DNA of 6,231 bases from assembly GCA_023399105.1 (NCBI GenBank), contig JAEWQT010000114.1, positions 1 through 6,231 of the forward strand. The letters run 5' to 3'. The translations under genes and the position numbers were made by a program. Positions 1 through 6,231 of the stretch are shown here, in pieces. Origin of the DNA: Pseudomonadota bacterium (GTDB taxonomy: Bacteria; Pseudomonadota; Gammaproteobacteria; Pseudomonadales; Oceanobacteraceae). The first letter of the stretch is position 1. Each line of letters begins with the position of its first letter. Below the pieces are notes generated by a model that was given only the letters and a program-made list of their open reading frames with translations, searched no databases and was not told the origin of the DNA.

Positions 1-1559
1 CTGTAGGCAATATGCAGCCCCAGTCCGGAACCGCCCTGACCCAGTTTGGTGGTAAAGAAGGGGTCAAATACCCGGCTCAGATGTTCCGGGGCAATGCCGC
101 AGCCGTTGTCTTCAATGCGGATAAATACGTCGTCATTGTTGCTGGTGCCGGCCTGAATGTGGATTTGTGGCTGAGTACAGTCGGCAAAGGCATGCATGAC
201 GGCGTTATTGACGATGTTCATCAGCACCTGTGTCAGCGGGCCGGGGAAGCTTTCCATCTGCAGGCCGGGGGTTGCTTCTTCGCTCAGCTCTACCTGGGCT
301 TTACGTAAGGACGGGCTGAGGGTTAAACGCAGTTCGTGCAGCACTTCGGCCAGATCAAAGCGCCGGCGCTGGTAGCTGGACTGGTCGACCGCCACCTGTT
401 TGAAACTGCTGATCAGCTCGGCCGCGCGGCGCAGATTGCGTTCGATAATAATGGTGCTTTCCTGCAGTTCGCCCAGAAAACGCTCGAAGACGGAGCGTTT
501 CAGGCCGTTGTGCAGATCGTCGCGCAGTTGTTGTTCGGCGGTTTGCAGCGAGCTGGTAACCATAACGGCGTTACCGATGGGGGTGTTCAGTTCGTGGGCG
601 ATGCCGGCCACCAGGGAGCCCAGCCCGGCCAGTTTTTCTGAACGCACCAGATCCTGCTGAGTACGGCTGAGGTGCTGCACTGCCTGTTCTAATTCGGCAG
701 TACGGGCCTGCACCCGTTGTTCCAGCTCATCGTTCAGCCGGGCCAGTGCCTGCTGCGCCTGATGTTGTTCGGTCATATCGTGAAAGCTGACCATCAGCTC
801 CTGACCGACTGCGGCGCCGCCGATTAGAACATGCCGGTCTTCACCGTTGGCGCAACGCACCCGGTACTCGCGGGAGCCCAACGTATTGCCGTTGTCTGGC
901 ATATTGGTAACGCTGGCATCCCAGGCAGCACGGGCTTCACGGCGGTAGTCGTCATCCGGATAAGCCAGTCGCCACCAGTCTTCGATCGAATGCATTTGCC
1001 CGGCGCTGTAACCAAAGAGTGTGTACCAGTGTTTGTTGCGGGCAATCACCGCATCGCCGCCGATCAGCGCCAGCGCCACCGGCGCTTCATCGAACAGCTG
1101 GCGAAAGCGGATTTCGCTGTCGCGCAGAGCGGCGGCTTGTTGTTGGGCGGCGGTAACGTCACGAATGATGGATACATAGCGCGGGCGCACCCCTAAACCG
1201 GGCAGGTCAATCGGGCGGACCGGGTTCAGACTGACTTCAGCGGTAAATTCGCCATGACCCCGGCGCAGGTGCTGCCAGTGAAATTTTTGCAGTATGCCAG
1301 CCATGGCGGCGGCCATCAGACGGTTGCCCTTACTGGCCGAGCTTTCGCCGTCGGGCTGGAATTCCGGTGACAAGTCTGCCGGATGTGAGCCGATCAGTTC
1401 ATCGCGGGAAATACCGTACAGGGCGCAGGCGGCGGGGTTGCAGCCGATAATGATGTTGTCTTCCACCAACAGCATACCGTCGTGGGCGCTTTCCACCATT
1501 TCTTCGTAAACACCCAACAGCGTGGACAGCTGTTGCTGGTTGGGGGTGGATTGGGTCAT
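1..1559 (-). CDS. Two-PAS soluble sensor histidine kinase (3' end cut by window)
   Basis: This is a predicted cytoplasmic sensor kinase that autophosphorylates a histidine and passes the phosphate to a response regulator outside the window. Translating the minus strand from ATG 1559 gives 519 codons without a stop; the frame runs off the left edge. I see a PAS-like domain at about residues 15-135, a second PAS at about 148-264 and a predicted coiled coil at about 265-310. The H box is GIAHELNTPIG, with phospho-acceptor His322. The ATPase domain has an N box near 444-458 (NIVNNAV), G1 DNGCGI (484-489), F box FDPFF (498-502) and G2 GGSGLGL (509-515). There is no signal peptide or membrane segment. 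The long segment after the H box ends in SFKQVAVDQ (385-393), which from memory marks a kinase subfamily with an extended dimerisation domain. Only a short C-terminal tail should be missing, unless a receiver domain follows. The kinase assignment is firm; the ligand is unknown. Confidence 0.93.
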   Translation of the reverse strand, partial: MTQSTPNQQQLSTLLGVYEEMVESAHDGMLLVEDNIIIGCNPAACALYGISRDELIGSHPADLSPEFQPDGESSASKGNRLMAAAMAGILQKFHWQHLRRGHGEFTAEVSLNPVRPIDLPGLGVRPRYVSIIRDVTAAQQQAAALRDSEIRFRQLFDEAPVALALIGGDAVIARNKHWYTLFGYSAGQMHSIEDWWRLAYPDDDYRREARAAWDASVTNMPDNGNTLGSREYRVRCANGEDRHVLIGGAAVGQELMVSFHDMTEQHQAQQALARLNDELEQRVQARTAELEQAVQHLSRTQQDLVRSEKLAGLGSLVAGIAHELNTPIGNAVMVTSSLQTAEQQLRDDLHNGLKRSVFERFLGELQESTIIIERNLRRAAELISSFKQVAVDQSSYQRRRFDLAEVLHELRLTLSPSLRKAQVELSEEATPGLQMESFPGPLTQVLMNIVNNAVMHAFADCTQPQIHIQAGTSNNDDVFIRIEDNGCGIAPEHLSRVFDPFFTTKLGQGGSGLGLHIAY

Positions 1560-1570
1560 GGTCGGGCGGG

Positions 1571-1575
1571 CTCCT
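1571..1575 (-). promoter_or_regulatory. Shine-Dalgarno site of the histidine kinase gene
   Basis: The minus strand reads AGGAG here, 11 nt before ATG 1559. That spacing is somewhat long but usable, and it supports this start over the next in-frame Met (residue 21), which lies at the start of the first PAS domain. Confidence 0.5.
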
Positions 1576-1607
1576 GCACACCGGAAAACGCATTCAGTGT
1601 AGTGGGG

Positions 1608-1630
1608 CTGCGGCAAAATGCTTACCGCAG
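1608..1630 (-). repeat. Short inverted repeat in the gss-kinase gap
   Basis: CTGCGG and CCGCAG arms can pair. On the minus strand, adding a G-U wobble and two A-T pairs extends this to about 9 bp with a 5-nt loop. The bases after the stem on the minus strand are CCCCACTACA, without a T-run, so it is not a canonical intrinsic terminator. It sits about 30 nt past the gss stop and could be a weak terminator, an mRNA-stabilising hairpin or chance. The rest of the 101-bp gap (1560-1660) holds the kinase SD site. TACACT (1601-1596) resembles a -10 box but has no convincing -35 partner. Confidence 0.3.
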
Positions 1631-1660
1631 CGCGGTGGAAAGGTTGATTTCAGCGGGTTA

Positions 1661-3559
1661 TCAGCGGCGGAAGTTGCGGTCGCTCAGCACCCGTAACGGC
1701 AGAATATCGCTGTCTTTGGTAATGATCAGCGAACGGTCGGCGCGGATACCGGCCCCGGCGTAGGTGCCGCCGGCACTGAAGGTACTGACCTGCAGGCGGA
1801 AACCGCCCAGTTCCGGCAGCGGACACAGGGCCTGGAATACCTGCTGTTGCTGATCGAAACGGCCACTGGTTTCGCTTAATGGCGTATCGCCGGCTTCAAA
1901 CAGGGTGATGTTGTGGCCGCAGCGACCGGCAATGGGTTTTACCACGTAGCCGGCGGCGCTCAGTTCCGGTGTCAGTTCGTATTGCGAATTCAGCAGATAG
2001 GGATGCTCGGGCATCATGTCCCACAAAATCGGCAGAATGGCCTTGTTGCTGGTAATTAACGTCCACAGCGGTTCAAACACCAGCGTATCGGGGCGGAACA
2101 GCACATCCATTAACCGTGGCTGACGGTTCTGCGGGCTTTCCAGGGCGCGCTTCTGAGCATCTTCGTCCAGTTCTTCGCGCAGCTGGTCGAGGGCAGTTTC
2201 CCAGGCCCAGGTTTTCCACACCCAGCGGATCGGCACACCGTCGGCATCCAGCACATCACCGTTATCACCCCAGCGCAATTCACTCAGACCATGAATCATT
2301 TTGCTGTCGATGCCGGCGGCTTCCATGCAGTTGCGCATAAACAGGGCGTGGTAGGTTTCTTCGGCGTCGTGGTCGAGCAGAATGTGCACCAGCCCATCGA
2401 CGCTGGATTTTTTCCAGGCGTCGACCAGATGCTGAATCAGGTCTTCGCCGGCATCGTCGCCGTCGTCGCAGCCATAATGCTCCGCCCATAAGCCCTGCAC
2501 TTTGCCGGTTTCCATATGGCAGGAGGCGGAGTCGGCATTGTATTCGTACAGTTTCAGGCCGTGTTCGGTGAGGCAGAAATCAAAGCGCCCGGTAATCATC
2601 TGATTGCGGCGGTTATTCCAGGATTGCTGCAAACGCGGCCAGATCACCCGCGGAATATTAAAGCGCTCCAGCAGGTGTTCGTGCTGCAGCACATAATCGG
2701 TGGCGTGCATAAACAGCGCGTGCAGTTCGTTGGTGGCGCGTTTCAGTTCCTGCTGCGCGCTGTGCGACAGACACACATAACGGTAACGCTCGCTGTCGAG
2801 GCTGCACAGGCGCTGGCCGTTCATGGCAATGTACGCGGCTTCGTCGGGGTTGGCCGGGTTCAGCCAGGCGTTACGGCGGCTGCTGTAGCCACCACCGGGG
2901 GCGACCTCCCGCAGCTGCAGATTAAACAGTTCCGGCGCTGGCGGCGGAAATACCACGGCGTGTTCGGCAGAGACGGTCTGCAATACCCAGCCCAGCACGG
3001 AAGCATTGCGGAACGAGCACTGAATCCAGTAATTACCGTCGGCGCTGATGGTGGCCGGTAGTTCCCGGCTGTAGTGTTGTCCTTCTCCCCAGAGCTGATG
3101 TTCAACATTCTGCTCGGCAATACGGATACGGTCGGGCAACACCTCGGTAATGATTGCCACGTGGCCGGTTACTTCAAACTCACCGCCTTCGCTCCAGATC
3201 AGCATACCGCCCGGTTCCGGATGGCGTAATGAGCCGTTCACAAAGGAGTGCAGCGGCAGCCGTTCATCGGTGGCGACAACGCGCACCGACTGCAGGCGGA
3301 AAATATCGTAAGCCATGGCAATGTCATCGAAGACATAGCCGTGGTTGAGCAATAACCAGCGCCGGGCAAATTCCACGCATTGCCATTTGTAGCCGGTGTA
3401 AATGCCGTTTTCGTAATGCCGGTAGGAATGCCGGTCGGGTAATTGCTGCGGATCGGCACTTTTATAATCGGACGAATACGCTGCCACGTTACCGGGTGCA
3501 TATCCCAGAGCGGTGCCAAAGGGTAACGGGGTTTTCGGGCTGGAGGATTTGGCGGACAT
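1661..3559 (-). CDS. gss: Bifunctional glutathionylspermidine synthetase/amidase
   Basis: Gss joins the glycine carboxylate of glutathione to spermidine using ATP, and its N-terminal amidase reverses this; it acts in the cytoplasm. The 632-residue protein is close to the 619 residues of E. coli Gss and aligns along its whole length. The CHAP amidase domain (about 1-205) keeps Cys61 (KWQCVEFARR), His133 (TGHVAII) and Glu149 (AEQN), matching E. coli Cys59, His131 and Glu147. The ATP-grasp-like synthetase domain (about 215-625) keeps Arg325, the Mg ligands Asp327, Glu339 and Asn341, Ser344, Ser346, Glu400-Glu401, Lys506, Arg546 and Arg606, matching E. coli residues at a +8/+9 offset. I chose ATG 3559 because its product begins like E. 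coli Gss (a short polar stretch, then PFGTALGYAPG) and has an AGGTG upstream. The frame stays open upstream to 3736, but that part overlaps the sirtuin gene and is not Gss-like. It lies 118 bp after the sirtuin stop and may be co-transcribed with it. Nothing looks broken. Confidence 0.97.
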   Translation of the reverse strand: MSAKSSSPKTPLPFGTALGYAPGNVAAYSSDYKSADPQQLPDRHSYRHYENGIYTGYKWQCVEFARRWLLLNHGYVFDDIAMAYDIFRLQSVRVVATDERLPLHSFVNGSLRHPEPGGMLIWSEGGEFEVTGHVAIITEVLPDRIRIAEQNVEHQLWGEGQHYSRELPATISADGNYWIQCSFRNASVLGWVLQTVSAEHAVVFPPPAPELFNLQLREVAPGGGYSSRRNAWLNPANPDEAAYIAMNGQRLCSLDSERYRYVCLSHSAQQELKRATNELHALFMHATDYVLQHEHLLERFNIPRVIWPRLQQSWNNRRNQMITGRFDFCLTEHGLKLYEYNADSASCHMETGKVQGLWAEHYGCDDGDDAGEDLIQHLVDAWKKSSVDGLVHILLDHDAEETYHALFMRNCMEAAGIDSKMIHGLSELRWGDNGDVLDADGVPIRWVWKTWAWETALDQLREELDEDAQKRALESPQNRQPRLMDVLFRPDTLVFEPLWTLITSNKAILPILWDMMPEHPYLLNSQYELTPELSAAGYVVKPIAGRCGHNITLFEAGDTPLSETSGRFDQQQQVFQALCPLPELGGFRLQVSTFSAGGTYAGAGIRADRSLIITKDSDILPLRVLSDRNFRR

Positions 3560-3677
3560 AGCGCACCTGCAACAGGAACAGTCTGCGCAACAGCATGGCA
3601 TGGCCAATAAATTCCGCCAGAGGGCGGCGCAGAAAAACAGGTTGCGCCGGTGGGTGCAATACCGGGGTGTGCTGCTG
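3560..3677 (-). other. sirtuin-gss intergenic region
   Basis: This 118-bp gap has no convincing promoter or intrinsic terminator. Two short hairpins are possible on the minus strand: CCGCC/GGCGG with a 4-nt loop (3614-3627, followed by AATTTATT), and GCGCA/TGCGC flanking a T-rich 11-nt loop around 3628-3648. Neither is followed by a proper T-run, so read-through from the sirtuin gene into gss is plausible. Confidence 0.35.
3564..3568 (-). promoter_or_regulatory. Weak Shine-Dalgarno site of gss, deciding the start
   Basis: The minus strand reads AGGTG 4 nt before ATG 3559 (6 nt if counted from the AGG core). It is modest, but it favours this ATG over the in-frame ATGs at 3601 and 3736, where no purine-rich SD site was found for 3601 and the extra residues have no family counterpart. 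Confidence 0.4.
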
Positions 3678-4496
3678 TCAGTCCAGTAATTTCTGCAGTT
3701 GTTGCAATGCCTCCAGCCCACCCAGCGGGATGGCAATGTCGTCAGCCCGGCGTACGGCGGCTTCGCGTTTATTAATACGGATCAGCGGCACCGGTTGTTG
3801 CTCACCAAAATGGCGCACTGAGGGAATGGCGGTGCCGGCCCCGATTTCAATAATGACAGGCTGATTGGGTTGCGCCCGCCACTGCCGGTAACGGCGCTGC
3901 TGTGCTGCGGTGCGTTGTTCCAGCCAGTGCCAGTCATCAAACATCAGAATATTGGGCCGTGCCAGCGCGCCGCAGTGCGGGCAGCGGGGCAGTGGCGATA
4001 ACAGCCGGCACTGTTGTGCATCAATGGTTGGCGTGAAGGCATCGGCCGGCCAGATATCATCGCAGCCGCTGCTGCATTGCAGATGATGAATGGAGCCGTG
4101 GCATTCAATGAGGCGATCCGGATTGAAACCGGCGCGCTGGAACTGGCCATCGACATTGCTGGTAAACACAAAAGCGCCGTGTGGCATGGTGCTGGCCCAT
4201 TGTTGCAATAACGCAAAACCGGCGTGCGGCACGGTGTCGCGGTACAGCTGCAGGCGGTGACCATAAAATCCCCAGGCCAGTTGCGGATCGTCAGCGAAGG
4301 CCTTCGGGTTGGCGATTTCAGTAAAATCTATCCGTGCCCGGCCCAGGGCCGGGTAGGCTTGCCACATGCCTTCATTGCCACGGAAATCGGGTAACCCGGA
4401 ATCTACCCCCATGCCGGCGCCGGCGGTAATAATCAAGGCATCTGCCGAACCGATCAGGTCGGCCGCCTGTTGCAGAGCAAGGTTTAATTCGCGCAT
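3678..4496 (-). CDS. SIR2-family NAD-dependent protein deacylase (sirtuin)
   Basis: This sirtuin is predicted to remove acyl groups from protein lysines, using NAD+ and releasing nicotinamide and O-acyl-ADP-ribose. It has 272 residues, the size of a single-domain bacterial sirtuin. Visible motifs are the NAD-binding GAGMGVDSGLPDFRG (26-40), TSNVDGQF (112-119, with Asn114 and Asp116), catalytic His133 in ECHGS, a four-cysteine zinc site (Cys141, Cys145, Cys172, Cys175) and a GAGTAIPS loop (219-226) in the place of the usual GTS motif. The usual RPxVVxFGE stretch is RPNILMFDD here. Tyr78 and Arg81 (FYGHR) align with the Tyr-x-x-Arg acyl-pocket signature of human SIRT5 and E. coli CobB, so succinyl- or malonyl-lysine may be substrates. 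That point is inference. ATG 4496 is the only sensible start, since the next Met lies inside the NAD motif. It has no SD site and abuts the upstream terminator's T-run. I leave the symbol blank because identity with CobB is not shown. Confidence 0.93.
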   Translation of the reverse strand: MRELNLALQQAADLIGSADALIITAGAGMGVDSGLPDFRGNEGMWQAYPALGRARIDFTEIANPKAFADDPQLAWGFYGHRLQLYRDTVPHAGFALLQQWASTMPHGAFVFTSNVDGQFQRAGFNPDRLIECHGSIHHLQCSSGCDDIWPADAFTPTIDAQQCRLLSPLPRCPHCGALARPNILMFDDWHWLEQRTAAQQRRYRQWRAQPNQPVIIEIGAGTAIPSVRHFGEQQPVPLIRINKREAAVRRADDIAIPLGGLEALQQLQKLLD

Positions 4497-4527
4497 AAAA
4501 ATAAGGCCAGATTCATCTGGCCTTATT
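4497..4527 (-). terminator. Intrinsic terminator of the ThDP enzyme gene
   Basis: Read on the minus strand, a perfect 12-bp stem (4527-4516 with 4511-4500) closes a 4-nt TGAA loop and is followed by a T-run that ends at the sirtuin ATG. The stem begins 28 nt after the ThDP gene's stop codon. On the plus strand the stem is followed by CAATC, so termination should be one-directional, towards the sirtuin gene. Confidence 0.88.
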
Positions 4528-4555
4528 CAATCATTGTGGTTGGGGTGGTGCCAAC

Positions 4556-6214
4556 TCAGGGCGCCATTTTCTTTTTCAGCGCGCGGGTTACGGCCAGCGG
4601 CAGGTTCGGCACCGCGCGCAGCATCCACGGCATGATGCGGCGTTTCAGGCCGTTCAGCGCTTCCGGAATCATGGCTTCAATCAGGTGCGGGCCGGGGTGG
4701 CTCTGGGCGTATTCCAGCGCTTTGCAGAATTCTTCCACCGTGTGCACACGCATACCGTGCACGCCCATGCCCTGCGCCAGATTGGCGAAGTTCATCACCG
4801 GGCCGTGCAGGTCGAGCTGTGACTTGGCTTTCGGGCCAACCTCCACCGCGCCGACCCGTTCCACTTCCACGTTCAGAATGGAGTACGAGGCGTTGTTGAA
4901 AATCACGCTGGTGACGTTCAGGTTTTCCCGCGCCATGGTCCACAGCGCCTGAATGGTGTACATGGCCGTGCCGTCGCCGATCAGCGCCAGCACCGGGCGG
5001 TCGGGGCAGGCAATGGCCGCGCCCACCGCATTCGGTAAGCCCTGACCAATGGCACCGCCGGTGAGGGTCAGAATATCGTGACGCGGGCAGCCGGCCGTCA
5101 TCAGGTTCAGCATCAGGCCGGAGGTGATGGATTCATCGACGATGATGGCGTTGTCGGGCAGCAGATGTGCGATGGCCTTACAGGCTTTTTCGGCGGTCAG
5201 TTTGCCGCGCGGACGGCCGGGGCGCTGGGCGGCCTGCAATACCGGCGCGGTATTGGTTGCACCGACGGCCGCGGCCAGTTTTTCCAGGCTGGCGGCGGTG
5301 TCCTGTTCCGGCGTGGCCAATGTGTGCACGCTGCAGGTGTCCGGCACCAGATAGCTCTTTTTACCCGGGTAAGCGAAGAAGGATACCGGCGCTTTGCAGT
5401 CGACCAGAATCAGGTGCTCGATATAGGCCAGTTGCACGCCAGCCAGTTCAGCCAGATAGGCCAGACGTTCCACCGGCGGCAGACCGGCGCCGCGTTCAAT
5501 GCGGGTCGGGAAGGTTTCGGCCAGAATTTTTACGCCGCTGTGGACGGCCAGTTTAGCGGCGGCCAGCAGGCTCGGTTCACGCAGCGAGCGGCCACCCAGC
5601 AGCAGGGCGGTTTTTTTGCCGGTGCGTATGGCGTCGGCAATGGCGTTCACCACCTCATCAGAAGCCACCGGTGCTTTGGGTTGCGGCGGCACCACACAGG
5701 GTTGCGCGCCTTCGCCCCAGGACACATCGGCCGGCAGAATCAGGGTGGCGACACTGCCGGGGTAACCGCGGGCGGCGACTACGGCGTCGGCCACGTCCTG
5801 ACTGAGTTCGGCGGTGCTTTTTGAGGTGCGCACAAAACCGGGGGAGACGTTGCGGGCCACAGTTTCAATATCGGATTGCAGCTGGGCATCGTATTGCACG
5901 TGGTAGGTGGCGTGATCGCCGACGATGTTGACCACCGGCACTTTGCCCTTACGCGCGTTGTGCAGGTTGGCCAGACCATTACCGAGACCGCAACCTAAGT
6001 GCAGCAGGGTGGCGGCGGGTTTGTCGGCCATGCGCGCGTAACCGTCGGCGGCGCCGGTGGCGACACCTTCAAACAGGGCCAGCACGGCTTTCATCTTCGG
6101 CTCGCTGTCGAGGGCGGCCACGAAGTGCATTTCACTGGTACCGGGGTTGGTGAAGCAGACTTCCACGCCGGCATCGACCAGGGTTTTCATCAGGGCTTGT
6201 GCGCCGTTTGTCAT
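4556..6214 (-). CDS. ThDP-dependent enzyme, acetolactate synthase large subunit-like (IlvX-like)
   Basis: A cytoplasmic thiamine-diphosphate enzyme predicted to decarboxylate or ligate a 2-oxo acid; the substrate is unknown. The 552 residues show the family's three domains: the ThDP pyrimidine-binding domain (about 1-165), a central domain (about 185-315) and the pyrophosphate-binding domain (about 345-520). Glu49 in LFEGVATGAADGYAR is the expected cofactor-activating glutamate. GDG (413-415) and NN (440-441) form the ThDP/Mg signature. The first domain (NPGTSE 23-28, LLHLGCGLGNG near 70-80) resembles mycobacterial IlvX and, more distantly, benzoylformate decarboxylase. His72 matches that enzyme's His70, but its His281 is Ala281 here. 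A basic tail (about 523-552) is, from memory, usual in this group. True acetolactate synthase for branched-chain synthesis is unlikely to be its main role, because no ilvN/ilvH small-subunit gene lies downstream; the upstream side is outside the window. The start has a clear SD site, and a strong terminator follows. Confidence 0.88.
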   Translation of the reverse strand: MTNGAQALMKTLVDAGVEVCFTNPGTSEMHFVAALDSEPKMKAVLALFEGVATGAADGYARMADKPAATLLHLGCGLGNGLANLHNARKGKVPVVNIVGDHATYHVQYDAQLQSDIETVARNVSPGFVRTSKSTAELSQDVADAVVAARGYPGSVATLILPADVSWGEGAQPCVVPPQPKAPVASDEVVNAIADAIRTGKKTALLLGGRSLREPSLLAAAKLAVHSGVKILAETFPTRIERGAGLPPVERLAYLAELAGVQLAYIEHLILVDCKAPVSFFAYPGKKSYLVPDTCSVHTLATPEQDTAASLEKLAAAVGATNTAPVLQAAQRPGRPRGKLTAEKACKAIAHLLPDNAIIVDESITSGLMLNLMTAGCPRHDILTLTGGAIGQGLPNAVGAAIACPDRPVLALIGDGTAMYTIQALWTMARENLNVTSVIFNNASYSILNVEVERVGAVEVGPKAKSQLDLHGPVMNFANLAQGMGVHGMRVHTVEEFCKALEYAQSHPGPHLIEAMIPEALNGLKRRIMPWMLRAVPNLPLAVTRALKKKMAP

Positions 6215-6220
6215 TGTTAT

Positions 6221-6225
6221 TCTCC
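6221..6225 (-). promoter_or_regulatory. Shine-Dalgarno site of the ThDP enzyme gene
   Basis: The minus strand reads GGAGA 6 nt before ATG 6214, good spacing that fixes the start. Only 17 bp upstream of the ATG are in the window, so the promoter or any upstream co-transcribed gene cannot be seen. Confidence 0.75.
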
Positions 6226-6231
6226 GCGGTT

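Noticed and set aside
12..1196. Several plus-strand frames of about 70-120 codons.
   Set aside because: They lie opposite the continuous histidine kinase frame, which carries the H, N, G1, F and G2 boxes.
1596..1601. TACACT as a -10 box for the kinase gene.
   Set aside because: No acceptable -35 element lies 16-18 bp upstream, and a single 6-mer match is expected by chance.
2516..3061. Plus-strand open frame of 181 codons.
   Set aside because: It is antisense inside gss, with no family features; a GC-rich shadow frame.
3614..3627. CCGCC/GGCGG hairpin as a sirtuin terminator.
   Set aside because: The stem is only 5 bp and is followed by AATTTATT rather than a clean T-run; too weak to call.
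3560..3736. Longer Gss start at ATG 3736 (691 residues).
   Set aside because: The extra 59 residues overlap the end of the sirtuin gene, match nothing in the Gss family and look like out-of-frame translation (Cys/Trp/Arg-rich). The start at 3559 aligns with E. coli Gss.
4413..4424. 12-bp perfect palindrome GCCGGCGCCGGC.
   Set aside because: It encodes the Ala-Gly-Ala-Gly of the sirtuin NAD motif; the symmetry is a by-product of GC-rich Gly/Ala codons.
5078..5824. Plus-strand open frame of 248 codons.
   Set aside because: It is wholly antisense to the ThDP enzyme gene, which has unmistakable motifs; its Gly/Gln/Arg-rich product has no recognisable domain.

Overview
The window is GC-rich with strong third-position G/C preference, and it is densely coding. 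All four supported genes read right to left on the minus strand. The protein families and their close resemblance to proteobacterial members suggest a free-living gammaproteobacterium, possibly of the marine Oceanospirillales/Pseudomonadales type. That placement is inferred from protein flavour only; there is no rRNA or other marker in the window.

In transcription order, from the right end: (1) 6214-4556, a thiamine-diphosphate (ThDP) enzyme of the 'acetolactate synthase large subunit-like' (IlvX-like) group, complete, with a good Shine-Dalgarno (SD) site and a strong intrinsic terminator. (2) 4496-3678, a class III-like sirtuin (NAD-dependent protein deacylase), complete. Its ATG directly abuts the T-run of the preceding terminator and has no visible SD site. 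(3) 3559-1661, a full bifunctional glutathionylspermidine synthetase/amidase (Gss), with every known catalytic residue of both active sites in place. (4) 1559 to the left edge, a soluble two-PAS sensor histidine kinase, cut off by the window edge just after its G2 box.

The gaps are short: 59 bp, 118 bp and 101 bp. No tRNA, rRNA, CRISPR array, insertion sequence or long repeat was seen. The many plus-strand open frames are antisense shadows of these four genes.

Functionally, Gss makes and hydrolyses the glutathione-spermidine conjugate used in thiol redox and polyamine storage. The sirtuin would remove acyl groups from lysines using NAD+. The ThDP enzyme would act on a 2-oxo acid whose identity is unknown. 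The kinase would report an intracellular signal to an unseen response regulator. No established pathway joins all four. The most interesting points are the terminator/start-codon abutment in front of the sirtuin, the Tyr-x-x-Arg deacylase signature in that sirtuin, the sirtuin-Gss neighbourhood, and the mixed active-site features of the ThDP enzyme. I found nothing that clearly amounts to a wholly new system.
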